NCBI GenBank assembly: GCA_036388675.1
Contig: DASVRI010000009.1
Location: 62,001-126,000 of the forward strand
Length of the DNA stretch: 64,000 nt
Source: DASVUS01 sp036388675
GTDB lineage: Bacteria; Armatimonadota; Abditibacteriia; Abditibacteriales; Abditibacteriaceae
Reading direction: 5' to 3'
The notes under the pieces are model-generated. The model did not search any database. It saw nothing but the letters and a program-made list of their open reading frames with translations, and was not told the DNA's origin. Shown here in pieces: positions 8,173 to 16,536 of the stretch. Numbering within the stretch: the first letter of the stretch is position 1; every line of letters begins with the position of its first letter. Position numbers and translations under genes: made by a program.

Positions 8173-9018
8173 TTATCGGCTTTTCATGCGCTGACACCTG
8201 GGGCAGAAATGATAGGAGCGGGCGCTTTTGCCCGGCCCGAGAACGCCGCGCTCGATTGGTGTGGTGCAGTTGCCGCACGGCTCTTTGGTGTTGCCGTAAA
8301 CATGCGGACGATATTCGCCAAACGCGCCGAATGTATCTTGATAACCACCATCTTTCAAGGTGGCGCCGCGACTGGCAATAGCGCGTTCCAGCACCGGACG
8401 CATGTGCGACACAACGACGCGCAGTTTCTTCAAGGGCACATCAGCAGCGATCTGCGCCGGATGTACGCCTGCTAAAAAGCACACTTCATCGGCATAAATG
8501 TTTCCCAGTCCGGCGACGAGTTTCTGATCGAGCAGCGCGGCTTTGAGTTTCGTCTTGCGAGTACTCAGTTTGCGCGCCAGCGCTTCTTCATCGAAGTCAT
8601 CATCCAGTGGTTCGGGGCCCATCGCCAGCAAAAATGGTAACTCTCGCGCCACACCCAGCGCGCCGAATGTGCGCGGATCGGTGAAGACGAGACGACGCCC
8701 ATCATCGAAAACAAGGACGCCATGAATATGCTTGTGCAGTGCTTCAGCATCGAAGTCGCCGCTGTTTTCTTCGACGTGCAGCCGGCCCGTCATGCCGAGA
8801 TGCACCAGCAGATTGGAACCGTTTTCGAGTGGAAAATAAAGCTGCTTGCCGCGTCGTCGCGCTTCGACGATGCGCGTGCCTTGCAGGGTGGCGACAAATT
8901 CTTCAACGCTCGGTTGCGTGATGCGCGGCAAACGCGCCCAGGTTCGTGCCACGCGCGCGCCTACAATTTGCGGCTCCAGTTGGCGGCGCACAGTTTCGGC
9001 TTCAGGAAGTTCAGGCAT
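8173..9018 (-). CDS. mutM: Formamidopyrimidine-DNA glycosylase
   Basis: MutM/Fpg removes 8-oxoguanine and formamidopyrimidines and cuts the strand by beta,delta-elimination. The 281-residue protein begins MPELPEAETV, where Pro2 is the catalytic nucleophile and Glu3 and Glu6 are the conserved acids. GKQLYFPLENGSNLLVHLGM carries the catalytic Lys, GLGNIYADEV forms the helix-two-turn-helix, and the C-terminal zinc finger CGNCTTPIERG...YHFCPRCQ has four cysteines. It is the first gene of the long minus-strand run; no promoter was defined with confidence upstream, where a repeat-rich gap lies. Confidence 0.95.
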   Translation of the reverse strand: MPELPEAETVRRQLEPQIVGARVARTWARLPRITQPSVEEFVATLQGTRIVEARRRGKQLYFPLENGSNLLVHLGMTGRLHVEENSGDFDAEALHKHIHGVLVFDDGRRLVFTDPRTFGALGVARELPFLLAMGPEPLDDDFDEEALARKLSTRKTKLKAALLDQKLVAGLGNIYADEVCFLAGVHPAQIAADVPLKKLRVVVSHMRPVLERAIASRGATLKDGGYQDTFGAFGEYRPHVYGNTKEPCGNCTTPIERGVLGPGKSARSYHFCPRCQRMKSR

Positions 9019-9057
9019 GAATTGAGTCTACGAAATTCGCTGTGCGCTAACACGAAG

Positions 9058-9247
9058 CGTAATGGAACGCAAAGCTGCGCTACGCAAAGCTGCGCTACGC
9101 AAAGCTGCGCTACGCGGAAACGGCGCGAAAACGACGCCACCACGACATGGAATAGGGCGCAGTGAAATCTTTCGATGGCTGCTGCCCCTCCTTTTGCGTC
9201 GTTTTCGCGCCGTTTCCGTGTAGCGTACGGAGTTCGCGTTCCATCTA
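9058..9247. repeat. Imperfect inverted-repeat element with 15-bp tandem repeat
   Basis: The gap between mutM and the next gene holds a structured block. At 9071-9115 the unit AAAGCTGCGCTACGC is repeated three times exactly. The stretch ending it, CGGAAACGGCGCGAAAACGA at about 9115-9134, returns inverted as TCGTTTTCGCGCCGTTTCCG at about 9201-9220, and the outer ends ATGGAACGC (about 9062) and GCGTTCCAT (about 9235) are also inverted. The whole can fold into a long stem. It has no coding content I can support. It may be a MITE-like element or an extended transcript hairpin; no target duplication was identified. Confidence 0.65.
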
Positions 9248-9328
9248 CAGTGCGATGCATTGCAGGCGTGCGCGATTGCTGATGAACTTGCGCCAGACCC
9301 AACGAGTACTCAATTACGGAGGCAAGGC

Positions 9329-10345
9329 ATGGCCAGGACGTATCGCGTCGGTGTCGCATCGATGGTACACGATCATGTATGGGGCGAACTCAACCACTGG
9401 GCGAAAATGCCCAATGTTGAAGTGGTGGCAGCGGGCGACGTGAACGCCGACCTGCGCGAGCGCATCCAGAGCAAGTTCAATGTCCCCAAAGTTTACGATT
9501 CGTGGCAGGAGATGATCGCCAACGAAGAACTCGACATTGTGCAGGCCGCTTCAGAAAACAATGTCGCTGCCGATATTGTGGAGGCGAGCGCCGCCAAAGG
9601 CATTCACGTCATCAGCGAAAAGCCGATGAGCGCTACACTCGATCAGGCCAATCGCATGGTGCGCGCCACGCAAACTGCCGGTACGCAACTAATGATCAAC
9701 TGGCCAACGGCGTGGAATCCAGCCATTCAGGAATTGGAGCGACGCATTTTAGCGGGTGACATTGGCCAACTGTTCTATTTCAAGCAGCGCAGCGCGCACA
9801 ACGGCCCCAAAGAAATCGGCTGCGACCCGCACTTCTGGGGCTGGCTGTATGATGAAGAGAAAAACGGCGCCGGTGCCCTCATGGATTACTGCGGTTACAG
9901 TGCGGATATGTGTGCGCGTTTCCTGGGGCTGCCGCAACAGGTGACGGGCTTTCGTAGCGTCTTCGTCAAGGATTACCCCATTCCCGACGACAACGCCATC
10001 ATCATGATGAAATACGCGCACGCCTTTGGCGTCGCCGAAGCAAGTTGGACGCAAACCGTAGGTTACGCCACCAATAATCCCGTCGCTTACGGCACCGGCG
10101 GCAGCCTGGCTGTTGCCGGAGACAAGCTCATTTTGCAAACACCGGGCAACGTGGAAACCATAACTCCGCAGGCGCTTCAATCGCCGCGCAGCAACGGCCC
10201 GGAGTATTTCATCCACTGTCTGGAAAGCGGCGAGCCAATCGAAGGCTTCTGCTCGATGCAAGTCAGCCGCGATGCACAGGAAATCCTCGAAGCCGGCAAA
10301 CGCGCCGCCGACACCGGCCAGACGATGAACCTGCCGCTGCCGTAA
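9329..10345 (+). CDS. Gfo/Idh/MocA-family oxidoreductase
   Basis: A 338-residue NAD(P)-dependent sugar or polyol dehydrogenase-like protein. The N-terminal Rossmann part (YRVGVASMVHDHVWGEL, VVAAGDVNADLRERI) is followed by the family motif HVISEKPMSATLDQANRMV, whose EKP supplies the catalytic lysine region, and a C-terminal alpha/beta substrate domain. The first glycine motif is unusual: VGVASMVHDHVW stands in place of the common GxGxxG, which suggests altered cofactor binding. The ATG at 9329 was chosen because GGAGG lies seven bases upstream; a longer frame from 9260 lacks such a site. GAGTACTC (9304-9311) sits just before the ribosome site. It converges on another Gfo/Idh gene. Substrate unknown. 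Confidence 0.87.
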   Translation: MARTYRVGVASMVHDHVWGELNHWAKMPNVEVVAAGDVNADLRERIQSKFNVPKVYDSWQEMIANEELDIVQAASENNVAADIVEASAAKGIHVISEKPMSATLDQANRMVRATQTAGTQLMINWPTAWNPAIQELERRILAGDIGQLFYFKQRSAHNGPKEIGCDPHFWGWLYDEEKNGAGALMDYCGYSADMCARFLGLPQQVTGFRSVFVKDYPIPDDNAIIMMKYAHAFGVAEASWTQTVGYATNNPVAYGTGGSLAVAGDKLILQTPGNVETITPQALQSPRSNGPEYFIHCLESGEPIEGFCSMQVSRDAQEILEAGKRAADTGQTMNLPLP

Positions 10346-10358
10346 ACGAATATGCAAG

Positions 10359-10392
10359 GGTCACTGAGTACTCGACGGAGTATTCAGTGACC
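10359..10392. terminator. Hairpin between convergent oxidoreductase genes
   Basis: GGTCACTGAGTACTC (10359-10373) pairs with GAGTATTCAGTGACC (10378-10392) over 15 bp with one G-T wobble and a four-base loop. It lies between two convergent genes and is followed by CTTT, so it probably ends transcription from both sides. The left arm contains a full GAGTACTC palindrome. Confidence 0.7.
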
Positions 10393-10412
10393 TTTATGCG
10401 CTGTATGCTACG

Positions 10413-11516
10413 TCAGAGCATGACTTCACGTCCGGTCTCGCCCGACTCGTAGATGGCGTCGATGATGCGCGTGACTTGCAGCGCTTCTTCGCCCGGTGTC
10501 ATGACCGGCGTATTGTTGACAATGGAGTCGATGAACGATTTCATTTCTTCGTGGTGCGTTTGCACATTGCCCGGCAGATGCACCGGCGTAATGTCGAGCA
10601 GCGTTTTGTTCTGCTCGGTGAACATCTTTAAGGGGCTGAGTGTCGCGCCGCCTTTGTCGCCGAAAATTTGGAAACCGCTGTTATCCCAACCTTCGATGTT
10701 GGCCACAAAGCTCGATTCCAGCACCATGGTGCTGCCGTTTTCAAAGCGCACAAATGCCGCGGCGAAGTCTTCGACAGTGAAGTTTTTGTAGTCCCATTGT
10801 CCCATCAGGCCGAGCACATCTTTGCGCTTGCCGAACTTCTGATAAGTCTGGCCCGTGACCGAAACCGGCCTGGGAAAGCCGAGCACATGCAGCGTTGCAT
10901 CCAGCATATGCACGCCGATGTCGATGAGCGGGCCGCCGCCGTTTTTCTCTTTGTTGATGAACATGCCCCAGCCGGGAATGCCGCGACGGCGCAGCGCCTG
11001 CACGCGCGCATAGTAAATGTCGCCGAACGCACCCGCATCGGCAAAGCGCTTGAGGCACTGCAACTGCGGCGAAAAGCGCATGTTGTAGCCGCACATCAGC
11101 TTGCGATTGGCTTTTTGTGCCGCCTTGACCATGGCTTCGCCTTCCTGCGCGTTCATTGCCAGGGGCTTTTCGCACAGCACGTGCTTGCCCGCTTCCAGGG
11201 CGGCAATGGTCGCTTCGGCGTGGAGAAAGTTTGGCGTCGTGACGCTGACCGCCTGAATGTCGTCGCGCCCCAGCATCTCGTGAAAGTCGGCATACGAGTA
11301 CTGGATGTCGAACTCTTGCGCGACGCTTTCCCGTGCCGCTTGCACCGGGTCGGAGACAGCCACGATTTTGGCGTTGCTCAGCTTTTTGTAGCCGGGAATA
11401 TGCGCAGCACGCGCGATGCCGCCCGCACCGATAATCCCGACACCGACCGTTTCAGTTTTGGTTGCGCTGCTTTTTCTAGCCACAAGACCGCTCCTCTTCC
11501 AGGGAATGTCCCTCAT
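10413..11516 (-). CDS. Gfo/Idh/MocA-family oxidoreductase
   Basis: A 367-residue protein with a normal Rossmann fingerprint, VGVGIIGAGGIARAAHIPGY at about residues 24-43, preceded by a short basic leader. HVLCEKPLAMNAQEGEAMVK carries the EKP lysine motif, and the C-terminal domain has the family's GGGPLIDIGVHMLDATLHVL with the conserved Asp and His of the active site. Such enzymes oxidise or reduce sugars, inositols or glycosides with NAD(P). The first 20 residues (MRDIPWKRSGLVARKSSATK) may be a late-start artefact, but no better ribosome site was seen. It converges on the other Gfo/Idh gene. The two proteins are clearly different sub-families, not recent duplicates. Confidence 0.9.
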   Translation of the reverse strand: MRDIPWKRSGLVARKSSATKTETVGVGIIGAGGIARAAHIPGYKKLSNAKIVAVSDPVQAARESVAQEFDIQYSYADFHEMLGRDDIQAVSVTTPNFLHAEATIAALEAGKHVLCEKPLAMNAQEGEAMVKAAQKANRKLMCGYNMRFSPQLQCLKRFADAGAFGDIYYARVQALRRRGIPGWGMFINKEKNGGGPLIDIGVHMLDATLHVLGFPRPVSVTGQTYQKFGKRKDVLGLMGQWDYKNFTVEDFAAAFVRFENGSTMVLESSFVANIEGWDNSGFQIFGDKGGATLSPLKMFTEQNKTLLDITPVHLPGNVQTHHEEMKSFIDSIVNNTPVMTPGEEALQVTRIIDAIYESGETGREVML

Positions 11517-11852
11517 TTAAACACATCATCTCATGGCTGCCACTGCCTTGCCCGGCTTTTACAGCCAAGGCGAGTACTCGCTTGCGTTCAAATACTTGAT
11601 GATTGTCACGAATTGTCTGCGCGCCGCCCCGGCAGCTTTGAGCTTTTGCCCTGCACCAAGCAAGAGGTTGAAGAAGTGGACGGGCCGGATTACAATGTCA
11701 ACAACAGGACAAAAAGCGCTCTCATAAGGAACGCTTTTCGGTTGCGTTAGATCAATCCGCGTGCGGTATCGAACCGACAATGTAGCGAGAAAAAGGATAA
11801 TATCTCTGATGTCAGGTTGCGGCCGGCACAGATCAAGGTTTTATCCGCGATT
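11517..11852. other. Intergenic stretch with no supported gene
   Basis: This divergent gap between the oxidoreductase and the first Crp-like gene contains a GAGTACTC palindrome (11572-11579) but no reading frame with recognisable protein character. Promoters for both flanking genes must lie here; none could be placed with confidence. Confidence 0.5.
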
Positions 11853-12560
11853 ATGAATAACTCACGTTCTCCCGGCAATCGGTTGCTGGCGGCTTTGCCC
11901 ACCGCCGAGTATGAGCGACTGAGGCGACATCTTCAGCCGATGCTCTTTACGCACGGCCAACTCCTGCAACGTGCCGGCGAGCCTATCGAGCGCGTTTACT
12001 TCGTGGAAAAGGGCATGGCCTCGCTGGTGATGGTAGCTGAAGACGGTGTACAGGTCGAAGTCGGCGTCGTCGGCAACGAGGGCATGGTTGGAGCCGCCGT
12101 CGTGCTGGGCGACAATCCGCCTCTCACCGAATCAATGGTGCAAATACCCGGCAAAGGCTGGTGGATGCCGGCTCGCATACTCGTGGCCGAGTTTTCACAA
12201 ACCGAGATTCTCCATCAATCATTGTTGCGCTACATGCAATTGTTGATGACGCTCACTTCGCAGACAGCGTTGTGTAATCGCCTGCACTCGGTCGAGGCAC
12301 GTTTGGCCAAGTGGCTGCTGATGTCGCGCGATCGCGTCCAGTCGAACGAGTTGGAACTTACGCAGGAATTCCTGGCGCAGATGCTGGGTTCGCGCCGTTC
12401 GGGTATTACCATCGCCGCAGGAGATTTGCGGGATGCAGGATTGATCGACTACACGCGCGGCTGCATCACCATTCTCGACGAACCCGGGCTGCAAGAGCGT
12501 GCCTGCGAATGCTATTCGGCAATTCAAGGTCGTTTCGAGCAACTGCTGCAAGACATTTAG
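11853..12560 (+). CDS. Crp/Fnr-family transcriptional regulator
   Basis: A regulator of 235 residues from the ATG at 11853, with an N-terminal cyclic-nucleotide-binding-like beta roll (HLQPMLFTHGQLLQRAGEPI, EVGVVGNEGMVGAAVVLGDN) and a C-terminal Crp-type winged helix (EARLAKWLLMSRDRVQ, LTQEFLAQMLGSRRSGITIA). The beta roll lacks an obvious phosphate-binding cassette of the cAMP type (RxS after FGE) and no FeS cysteines are visible, so the ligand is unknown. An in-frame start at 11817 would add 12 residues. The next gene on the same strand is a paralogue with the same architecture, so the pair arose by duplication. No operator could be assigned. Confidence 0.86.
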   Translation: MNNSRSPGNRLLAALPTAEYERLRRHLQPMLFTHGQLLQRAGEPIERVYFVEKGMASLVMVAEDGVQVEVGVVGNEGMVGAAVVLGDNPPLTESMVQIPGKGWWMPARILVAEFSQTEILHQSLLRYMQLLMTLTSQTALCNRLHSVEARLAKWLLMSRDRVQSNELELTQEFLAQMLGSRRSGITIAAGDLRDAGLIDYTRGCITILDEPGLQERACECYSAIQGRFEQLLQDI

Positions 12561-12804
12561 CATCAGTCTATGCGGCGACCGTCGCAGTGTGTTCACGGCA
12601 GCGTCGCAGAGATTTGTTCGCTATCGGACGGATGGGTGTGCCGGTCGGTTATAGCGTCTGAGTACTCGTGTCGCACCCGATGAAGTTTACCGGCAGTGCG
12701 TTGCGACCTGTGGGTTGCAACGCGTAAAAGGCTCGATGTAAAAGGCTCGGTATATGCGCGTGCTCTTGTCAACAGGAGCAAAAGATTTCTCCCGAGAACG
12801 CACC

Positions 12805-13515
12805 ATGTCTATGAATCAATTACTATTGGCTTTGCCCAAAGATGAGGTTCAAAAGATTCAACCTCATCTGGAGAAGGTGACATTGTCGACGGGACAGATG
12901 CTCTATGACGCGGACGAAACGATTGATTACGTCTACTTCCCCAACAGTGGCCTGACTTCTCTGGTTGTTTCATCTCAAGATGGCACGCAGGTGGAAAGCA
13001 GCGTCGTCGGGCAGGAAGGGCTGGTCGGCATTATGGCCGTGTTGGGCAATAACCAATCGGTGACAAAGGCGCAGGTGCAAATCGAAGGCACCGCCTGGCA
13101 AATTGCTGCCCACAAGGTCGAGGAACTCGTGCATAGCAGCAGTGAACTCGAAAATCTGCTGCTGCGTTACATGCAGGTGCTTTATAATCAGAGCGCTCAG
13201 AACGCTCTGTGCAACAAAGCGCACTCACTCGATCAGCGATTTAGCCGCTGGATGCTGGTAGCCTGCGACCGCGTGCAAAGCGATAGCTTCTGCCTGCCTG
13301 CCCAGTTCATCTCCGACATGCTGGGCGTAAAGCTACCCGAAACGCTGCCTGTCCTGGCTGCTTTCGAACAAGCCGGTATCATCAGGTATGAATACGCAAC
13401 TGGTCGCCTCACTATCCTGCAACGCCATGAACTAAAGAGTGCCGCGTGCGAGTGCTATCAGGTGCTGCACGACCAATTCCATTCTTTGCACCACGACAAA
13501 GGCCGCAGTAGCTGA
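12805..13515 (+). CDS. Crp/Fnr-family transcriptional regulator, paralogue of preceding gene
   Basis: A 236-residue regulator from the ATG at 12805 (an in-frame start at 12754 is possible). The beta roll aligns with its neighbour (HLEKVTLSTGQMLYDADETI, SSVVGQEGLVGIMAVLGNNQ), and so does the hinge SLDQRFSRWMLVACDRVQSD. The recognition-helix segment differs: LPAQFISDMLGVKLPETLPV replaces the neighbour's LGSRRSGITIA, so the SR pair usual at the start of a Crp recognition helix is lost. DNA specificity has therefore probably changed, or binding has been lost. The gap to the upstream gene is over 240 bases and includes a GAGTACTC (12660-12667), so it may have its own promoter. Confidence 0.85.
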   Translation: MSMNQLLLALPKDEVQKIQPHLEKVTLSTGQMLYDADETIDYVYFPNSGLTSLVVSSQDGTQVESSVVGQEGLVGIMAVLGNNQSVTKAQVQIEGTAWQIAAHKVEELVHSSSELENLLLRYMQVLYNQSAQNALCNKAHSLDQRFSRWMLVACDRVQSDSFCLPAQFISDMLGVKLPETLPVLAAFEQAGIIRYEYATGRLTILQRHELKSAACECYQVLHDQFHSLHHDKGRSS

Positions 13516-13666
13516 ACAGCGCGCAGTCGAGTACTCGCACGAGTACTCGCGGCAGCATCTCAGGCGTGGCCGGAACGGGAATAGAATGATTCCGACTTCC
13601 CGCCCCGGCGTATGCCCCGCAGTTCTGTTAGCAGTTTTACACACGCCGCGTTGCTCAATTTCCTAC

Positions 13667-13727
13667 AAGAGCAAAGTGCTCAGGAGCAAAGTGCTCAAGA
13701 GCAAAGCGATAAAGAGCAAAATGCTCA
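13667..13727. repeat. 15-bp tandem repeat of a small palindrome next to galE
   Basis: Four units with a 15-bp period start at 13669, 13684, 13699 and 13714. Units one and two are GAGCAAAGTGCTC, unit four is GAGCAAAATGCTC and unit three is degenerate. Each good unit is itself an inverted repeat (GAGCA / TGCTC). The last unit overlaps the galE stop codon. The array is essentially non-coding, so the 15-bp period is not imposed by codons. Two GAGTACTC sites 12 bases apart (13529, 13541) lie just upstream. Confidence 0.8.
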
Positions 13728-14717
13728 GCGGTCTTCATATCCTTCGGGACGCGATTGATGCCACCGCCACGCCGTCTCAATAATGGGCGCGATGGTGGGA
13801 TATTGCACCTGCCAACCGAGTTCGGTTTTAGCTTTTGTGGCATCTGCATACAAAGCGGGCGGGTCTCCGGCGCGGCGCGGGCTTTCAACAACCGGAACTT
13901 TCTTGCCCGACACTTTCTCTACAGCATCAATCACTTCGCGCACTGATGTGGGTGTGCCGGTGCCCAGGTTATAAAACAGCGCCGCGCCGGGTTCCTGTAG
14001 TTTGTCGAAAACCGCGATATGCGCGCGGCTCAGGTCATCTACGTGAACGTAGTCGCGCAAACATGTGCCGTCGGGTGTGGGATAATCGGTGCCGAAAATC
14101 TCAATGTGGTCACGCTTTCCGGTGGCTGCATCAAACACCAGCGGTATGAGGTGCGTTTCGGGCTTGTGGTCTTCGCCAATCGTGCCATCGGCTGCGGCAC
14201 CGGCTGCATTGAAGTAGCGAAACGCAGCGAACGACAGGCCATTAGCCTTTGCGATCCATTTCAGAGCGTTTTCGACATCGAGTTTGGTTTGGCCATAAGG
14301 GTTGATGGGTGCCTGCGGCGTGCTCTCAACAATGGGCAACGTTTCAGGCTCGCCATACGTGGCGCAGGTCGACGAGAAGACGAACTTCTTCACATCGTGC
14401 TTGAGCATGACGTTGACCAGGTGCAGCGTCGCCACAAAGTTGTTGAAGTAGTATTTAAGCGGGTCATGCACGCTTTCGCCGACGTAAGCATAGGCCGCGA
14501 AGTGCATCACGACATCAATTTTCTCGTTTTGCAGAATGGAGCCGACAGCGCTTTCATCGCCCAGTTCAACATCATAGAAGGGCACATCCGCTGCGACAGC
14601 CGGACGATGACCATACACCAGGTTATCGAGTACGATGGGCCGATGCCCGGCCTCTTGCAACTGGCGCACACAATGGCTGCCGATATAGCCTGCGCCGCCT
14701 ACCACTAATACGTTCAT
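13725..14717 (-). CDS. galE: UDP-glucose 4-epimerase
   Basis: GalE interconverts UDP-glucose and UDP-galactose with bound NAD. From the ATG at 14717 the protein has 330 residues, the usual length: MNVLVVGGAGYIGSHCVRQL is the NAD-binding start, VMHFAAYAYVGESVHDPLKY and SSTCATYGEPE follow, the catalytic YGQTK (Tyr-x-x-x-Lys) is intact, and DGTCLRDYVHVDDLSRAHIA and YNLGTGTPTSVREVID close the substrate pocket. An in-frame start 63 bases upstream adds residues with no family match. It converges on the Crp pair and supplies galactosyl or glucosyl donors for cell-surface glycans; no other Leloir gene is adjacent. Confidence 0.95.
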   Translation of the reverse strand: MNVLVVGGAGYIGSHCVRQLQEAGHRPIVLDNLVYGHRPAVAADVPFYDVELGDESAVGSILQNEKIDVVMHFAAYAYVGESVHDPLKYYFNNFVATLHLVNVMLKHDVKKFVFSSTCATYGEPETLPIVESTPQAPINPYGQTKLDVENALKWIAKANGLSFAAFRYFNAAGAAADGTIGEDHKPETHLIPLVFDAATGKRDHIEIFGTDYPTPDGTCLRDYVHVDDLSRAHIAVFDKLQEPGAALFYNLGTGTPTSVREVIDAVEKVSGKKVPVVESPRRAGDPPALYADATKAKTELGWQVQYPTIAPIIETAWRWHQSRPEGYEDR

Positions 14718-15100
14718 GTAAAAAGCCTTCCCAATCGGGCGGAGTTGCGAGGCAATAAAAACAGGCACCAAAATGGACACGTGTTTTTCGGGGTCTGGCG
14801 GGCCTCGCTACTGGAAAGGATAACATTCTGCCGCGCTCGCGTAACCGTCTCCGCGCCATCTGTGCGGGAATAAGTTGCAGATAACAGATGTCTCCTGCTA
14901 CTGGTCTCAGGATAAAGCCGATGCTTGCAACGTATCGCGCAACTGCTGAGTACTCAACACCAGACAGTTGAAACTCCAGACAAAATAGTGAATGCTGTTA
15001 GGTGCGCATCCAAACCAATGTAGACAGGACTTATGCGCAAGTCGGTGCTCTTGTCATTCTCAAATAGGAAAGCGATCTGAACGCGGGCGAGTACTCGATC
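14718..15100. other. Divergent intergenic region, 383 bases, no gene seen
   Basis: The gap lies between galE (minus) and the apiosidase-like gene (plus). It holds two GAGTACTC palindromes (14948 and 15089, the latter just before the downstream start codon) and a lone GGACTTATGCG (about 15027) resembling the terminus of the MITE-like elements found near 54.5 kb. No supported reading frame. Confidence 0.5.
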
Positions 15101-16426
15101 ATGAAACGAATAAGAGTCAGTGAGAACAAGCGCTTTTTGATGCACGAAGACGGCACGCCATTTTTCTATCTGGGCGACACCGCATGGGAACTTTTTCATC
15201 GCTCTACCCGCGAGGAAGCCGATCTCTATCTGTGCAATCGCGCCGACAAGGGATTTACCGTGATTCAGGCCGTCGTGTTGGCTGAAGAAAACGGCCTGCA
15301 CGACCCAAATTCGCCGGGCGAAATCCCGCTGCACGACGATGACCCCACACGACCCAACGAAAAGTATTTTGAGCACGTCGATTACATTGTGCAGCGGGCA
15401 GCGGAGTTGGGCCTCGTTATCGGAATGCTACCCACATGGGGCGACAAATGGAACAAGAAGTGGGGTGCCGGGCCGGAGATTTTTACAGCGCAAAATGCCC
15501 GTGTTTATGGCCAGTGGCTGGGCCAACGCTATCGCGATAGTGCAAACATCATCTGGATTCTGGGCGGCGACCGGCCCGTGGAGAACGAGACTCACCACGC
15601 CATCATCGACGCTATGGCCGAAGGTCTGACCGAAGGTGACGGCGGTTTGCATCTCAAAACGTTTCACCCGATGGGCGGAGGCACATCGTCTACCCATTTT
15701 CATGAAGCGCCCTGGCTTGACTTCAACATGTGGCAAAGCGGTCATGGCCGGCACCGCGACAATCACAATTGCATCGCGCAAGATTACGCCCGCAACCCGG
15801 CCAAGCCCGTGTTGGACGGCGAGCCGGGTTACGAAGATCATAAAGCCGGTTTTCAGCTACAAAACGGCTTTCTCGATCATTACGATGTGCGCAAATCGCT
15901 GTACTGGGGATTGTTTGCCGGTGCCTGCGGTCACACCTACGGCTGCCATGATGTGTGGCAAATGTGGAAGCCGGGACGGCGGGGCGTCAACCATCCACGT
16001 TTACCCTGGTATGAAGCGATCGACTTACCCGGCGCCGGTCAAATGCACCACGCGCGCAGGCTGCTGGAAAGCCGCCCCTACTTGTCGCGCATTCCCGACC
16101 AGTCTCTTATCGGCACGCAGCCGGTGAACGGTGATGGCGAGGAGCAGCAGCATTTGCACGTCGTCGCCACGCGCGATAGCGAAGGCAGTTATGCCCTGCT
16201 CTATTTTCCGGCGGATGTAACAGTTGAAGTCGATTTATCGAAGCTGTCAGGCGAAACCATTCGCGCTTACTGGTTTGATCCACGTAGCGGAGAGAGCACC
16301 GAACTGGACACATTCCCCCGCAGCGACAAGCGCACTTTCAAAGCGCCGGAATGGGGGCCCGACTGGGTACTCGTGCTGGACGATGATTCACACAATTACC
16401 CGGCTCCCGGCATGGTTACGGGATGA
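15101..16426 (+). CDS. Apiosidase-like glycoside hydrolase (DUF4038, GH140-type)
   Basis: A 441-residue protein without a signal peptide. The N-terminal half is the DUF4038/apiosidase-like TIM barrel: FFYLGDTAWELFHRSTREEA, ADKGFTVIQAVVLAEENGLH, LGLVIGMLPTWGDKWNK, NIIWILGGDRPVEN (candidate acid at the Asp of GGDRP) and LDGEPGYEDH (candidate nucleophile Glu). The C-terminal 100 residues (LLYFPADVTVEVDLSKLSGE, YWFDPRSGE) fit the small beta domain called collagen_bind_2, usual in this family. GH140 members release apiose from pectin; related proteins act on other sugars, so the exact substrate is inferred. Absence of an export signal suggests action on imported oligosaccharides, or a start chosen too late. 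Confidence 0.85.
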   Translation: MKRIRVSENKRFLMHEDGTPFFYLGDTAWELFHRSTREEADLYLCNRADKGFTVIQAVVLAEENGLHDPNSPGEIPLHDDDPTRPNEKYFEHVDYIVQRAAELGLVIGMLPTWGDKWNKKWGAGPEIFTAQNARVYGQWLGQRYRDSANIIWILGGDRPVENETHHAIIDAMAEGLTEGDGGLHLKTFHPMGGGTSSTHFHEAPWLDFNMWQSGHGRHRDNHNCIAQDYARNPAKPVLDGEPGYEDHKAGFQLQNGFLDHYDVRKSLYWGLFAGACGHTYGCHDVWQMWKPGRRGVNHPRLPWYEAIDLPGAGQMHHARRLLESRPYLSRIPDQSLIGTQPVNGDGEEQQHLHVVATRDSEGSYALLYFPADVTVEVDLSKLSGETIRAYWFDPRSGESTELDTFPRSDKRTFKAPEWGPDWVLVLDDDSHNYPAPGMVTG

Positions 16427-16497
16427 CATGAGCGCGCCATTCGTGCCTTACGCACAGCAATCATAATTCACCACGCGATGCGTTCAACACGCAGGCA

Positions 16498-16536
16498 AGC
16501 GACTGAGGACAAATCTGCGATGCGTCTTCAGTCGCT
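16498..16536. terminator. Weak hairpin between convergent genes
   Basis: AGCGACTGA (16498-16506) pairs with TCAGTCGCT (16528-16536) across a 21-base loop and overlaps the stop codon of the glycosyltransferase. It lacks a T-run, so a terminator role is only possible. Confidence 0.35.

Noticed and set aside
9304..9311. GAGTACTC as a promoter operator
   Set aside because: Although some copies lie before start codons, more than half are inside genes at random places, so a gene-specific operator role does not explain the set.
10668..11750. 360-residue plus-strand open frame
   Set aside because: It is antisense to the Gfo/Idh gene, which has strong family motifs; the frame has none.
13667..13727. 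CRISPR or origin iterons
   Set aside because: Units are only 15 bp with no spacers, no cas or replication initiator gene is near, and one unit overlaps the galE stop.
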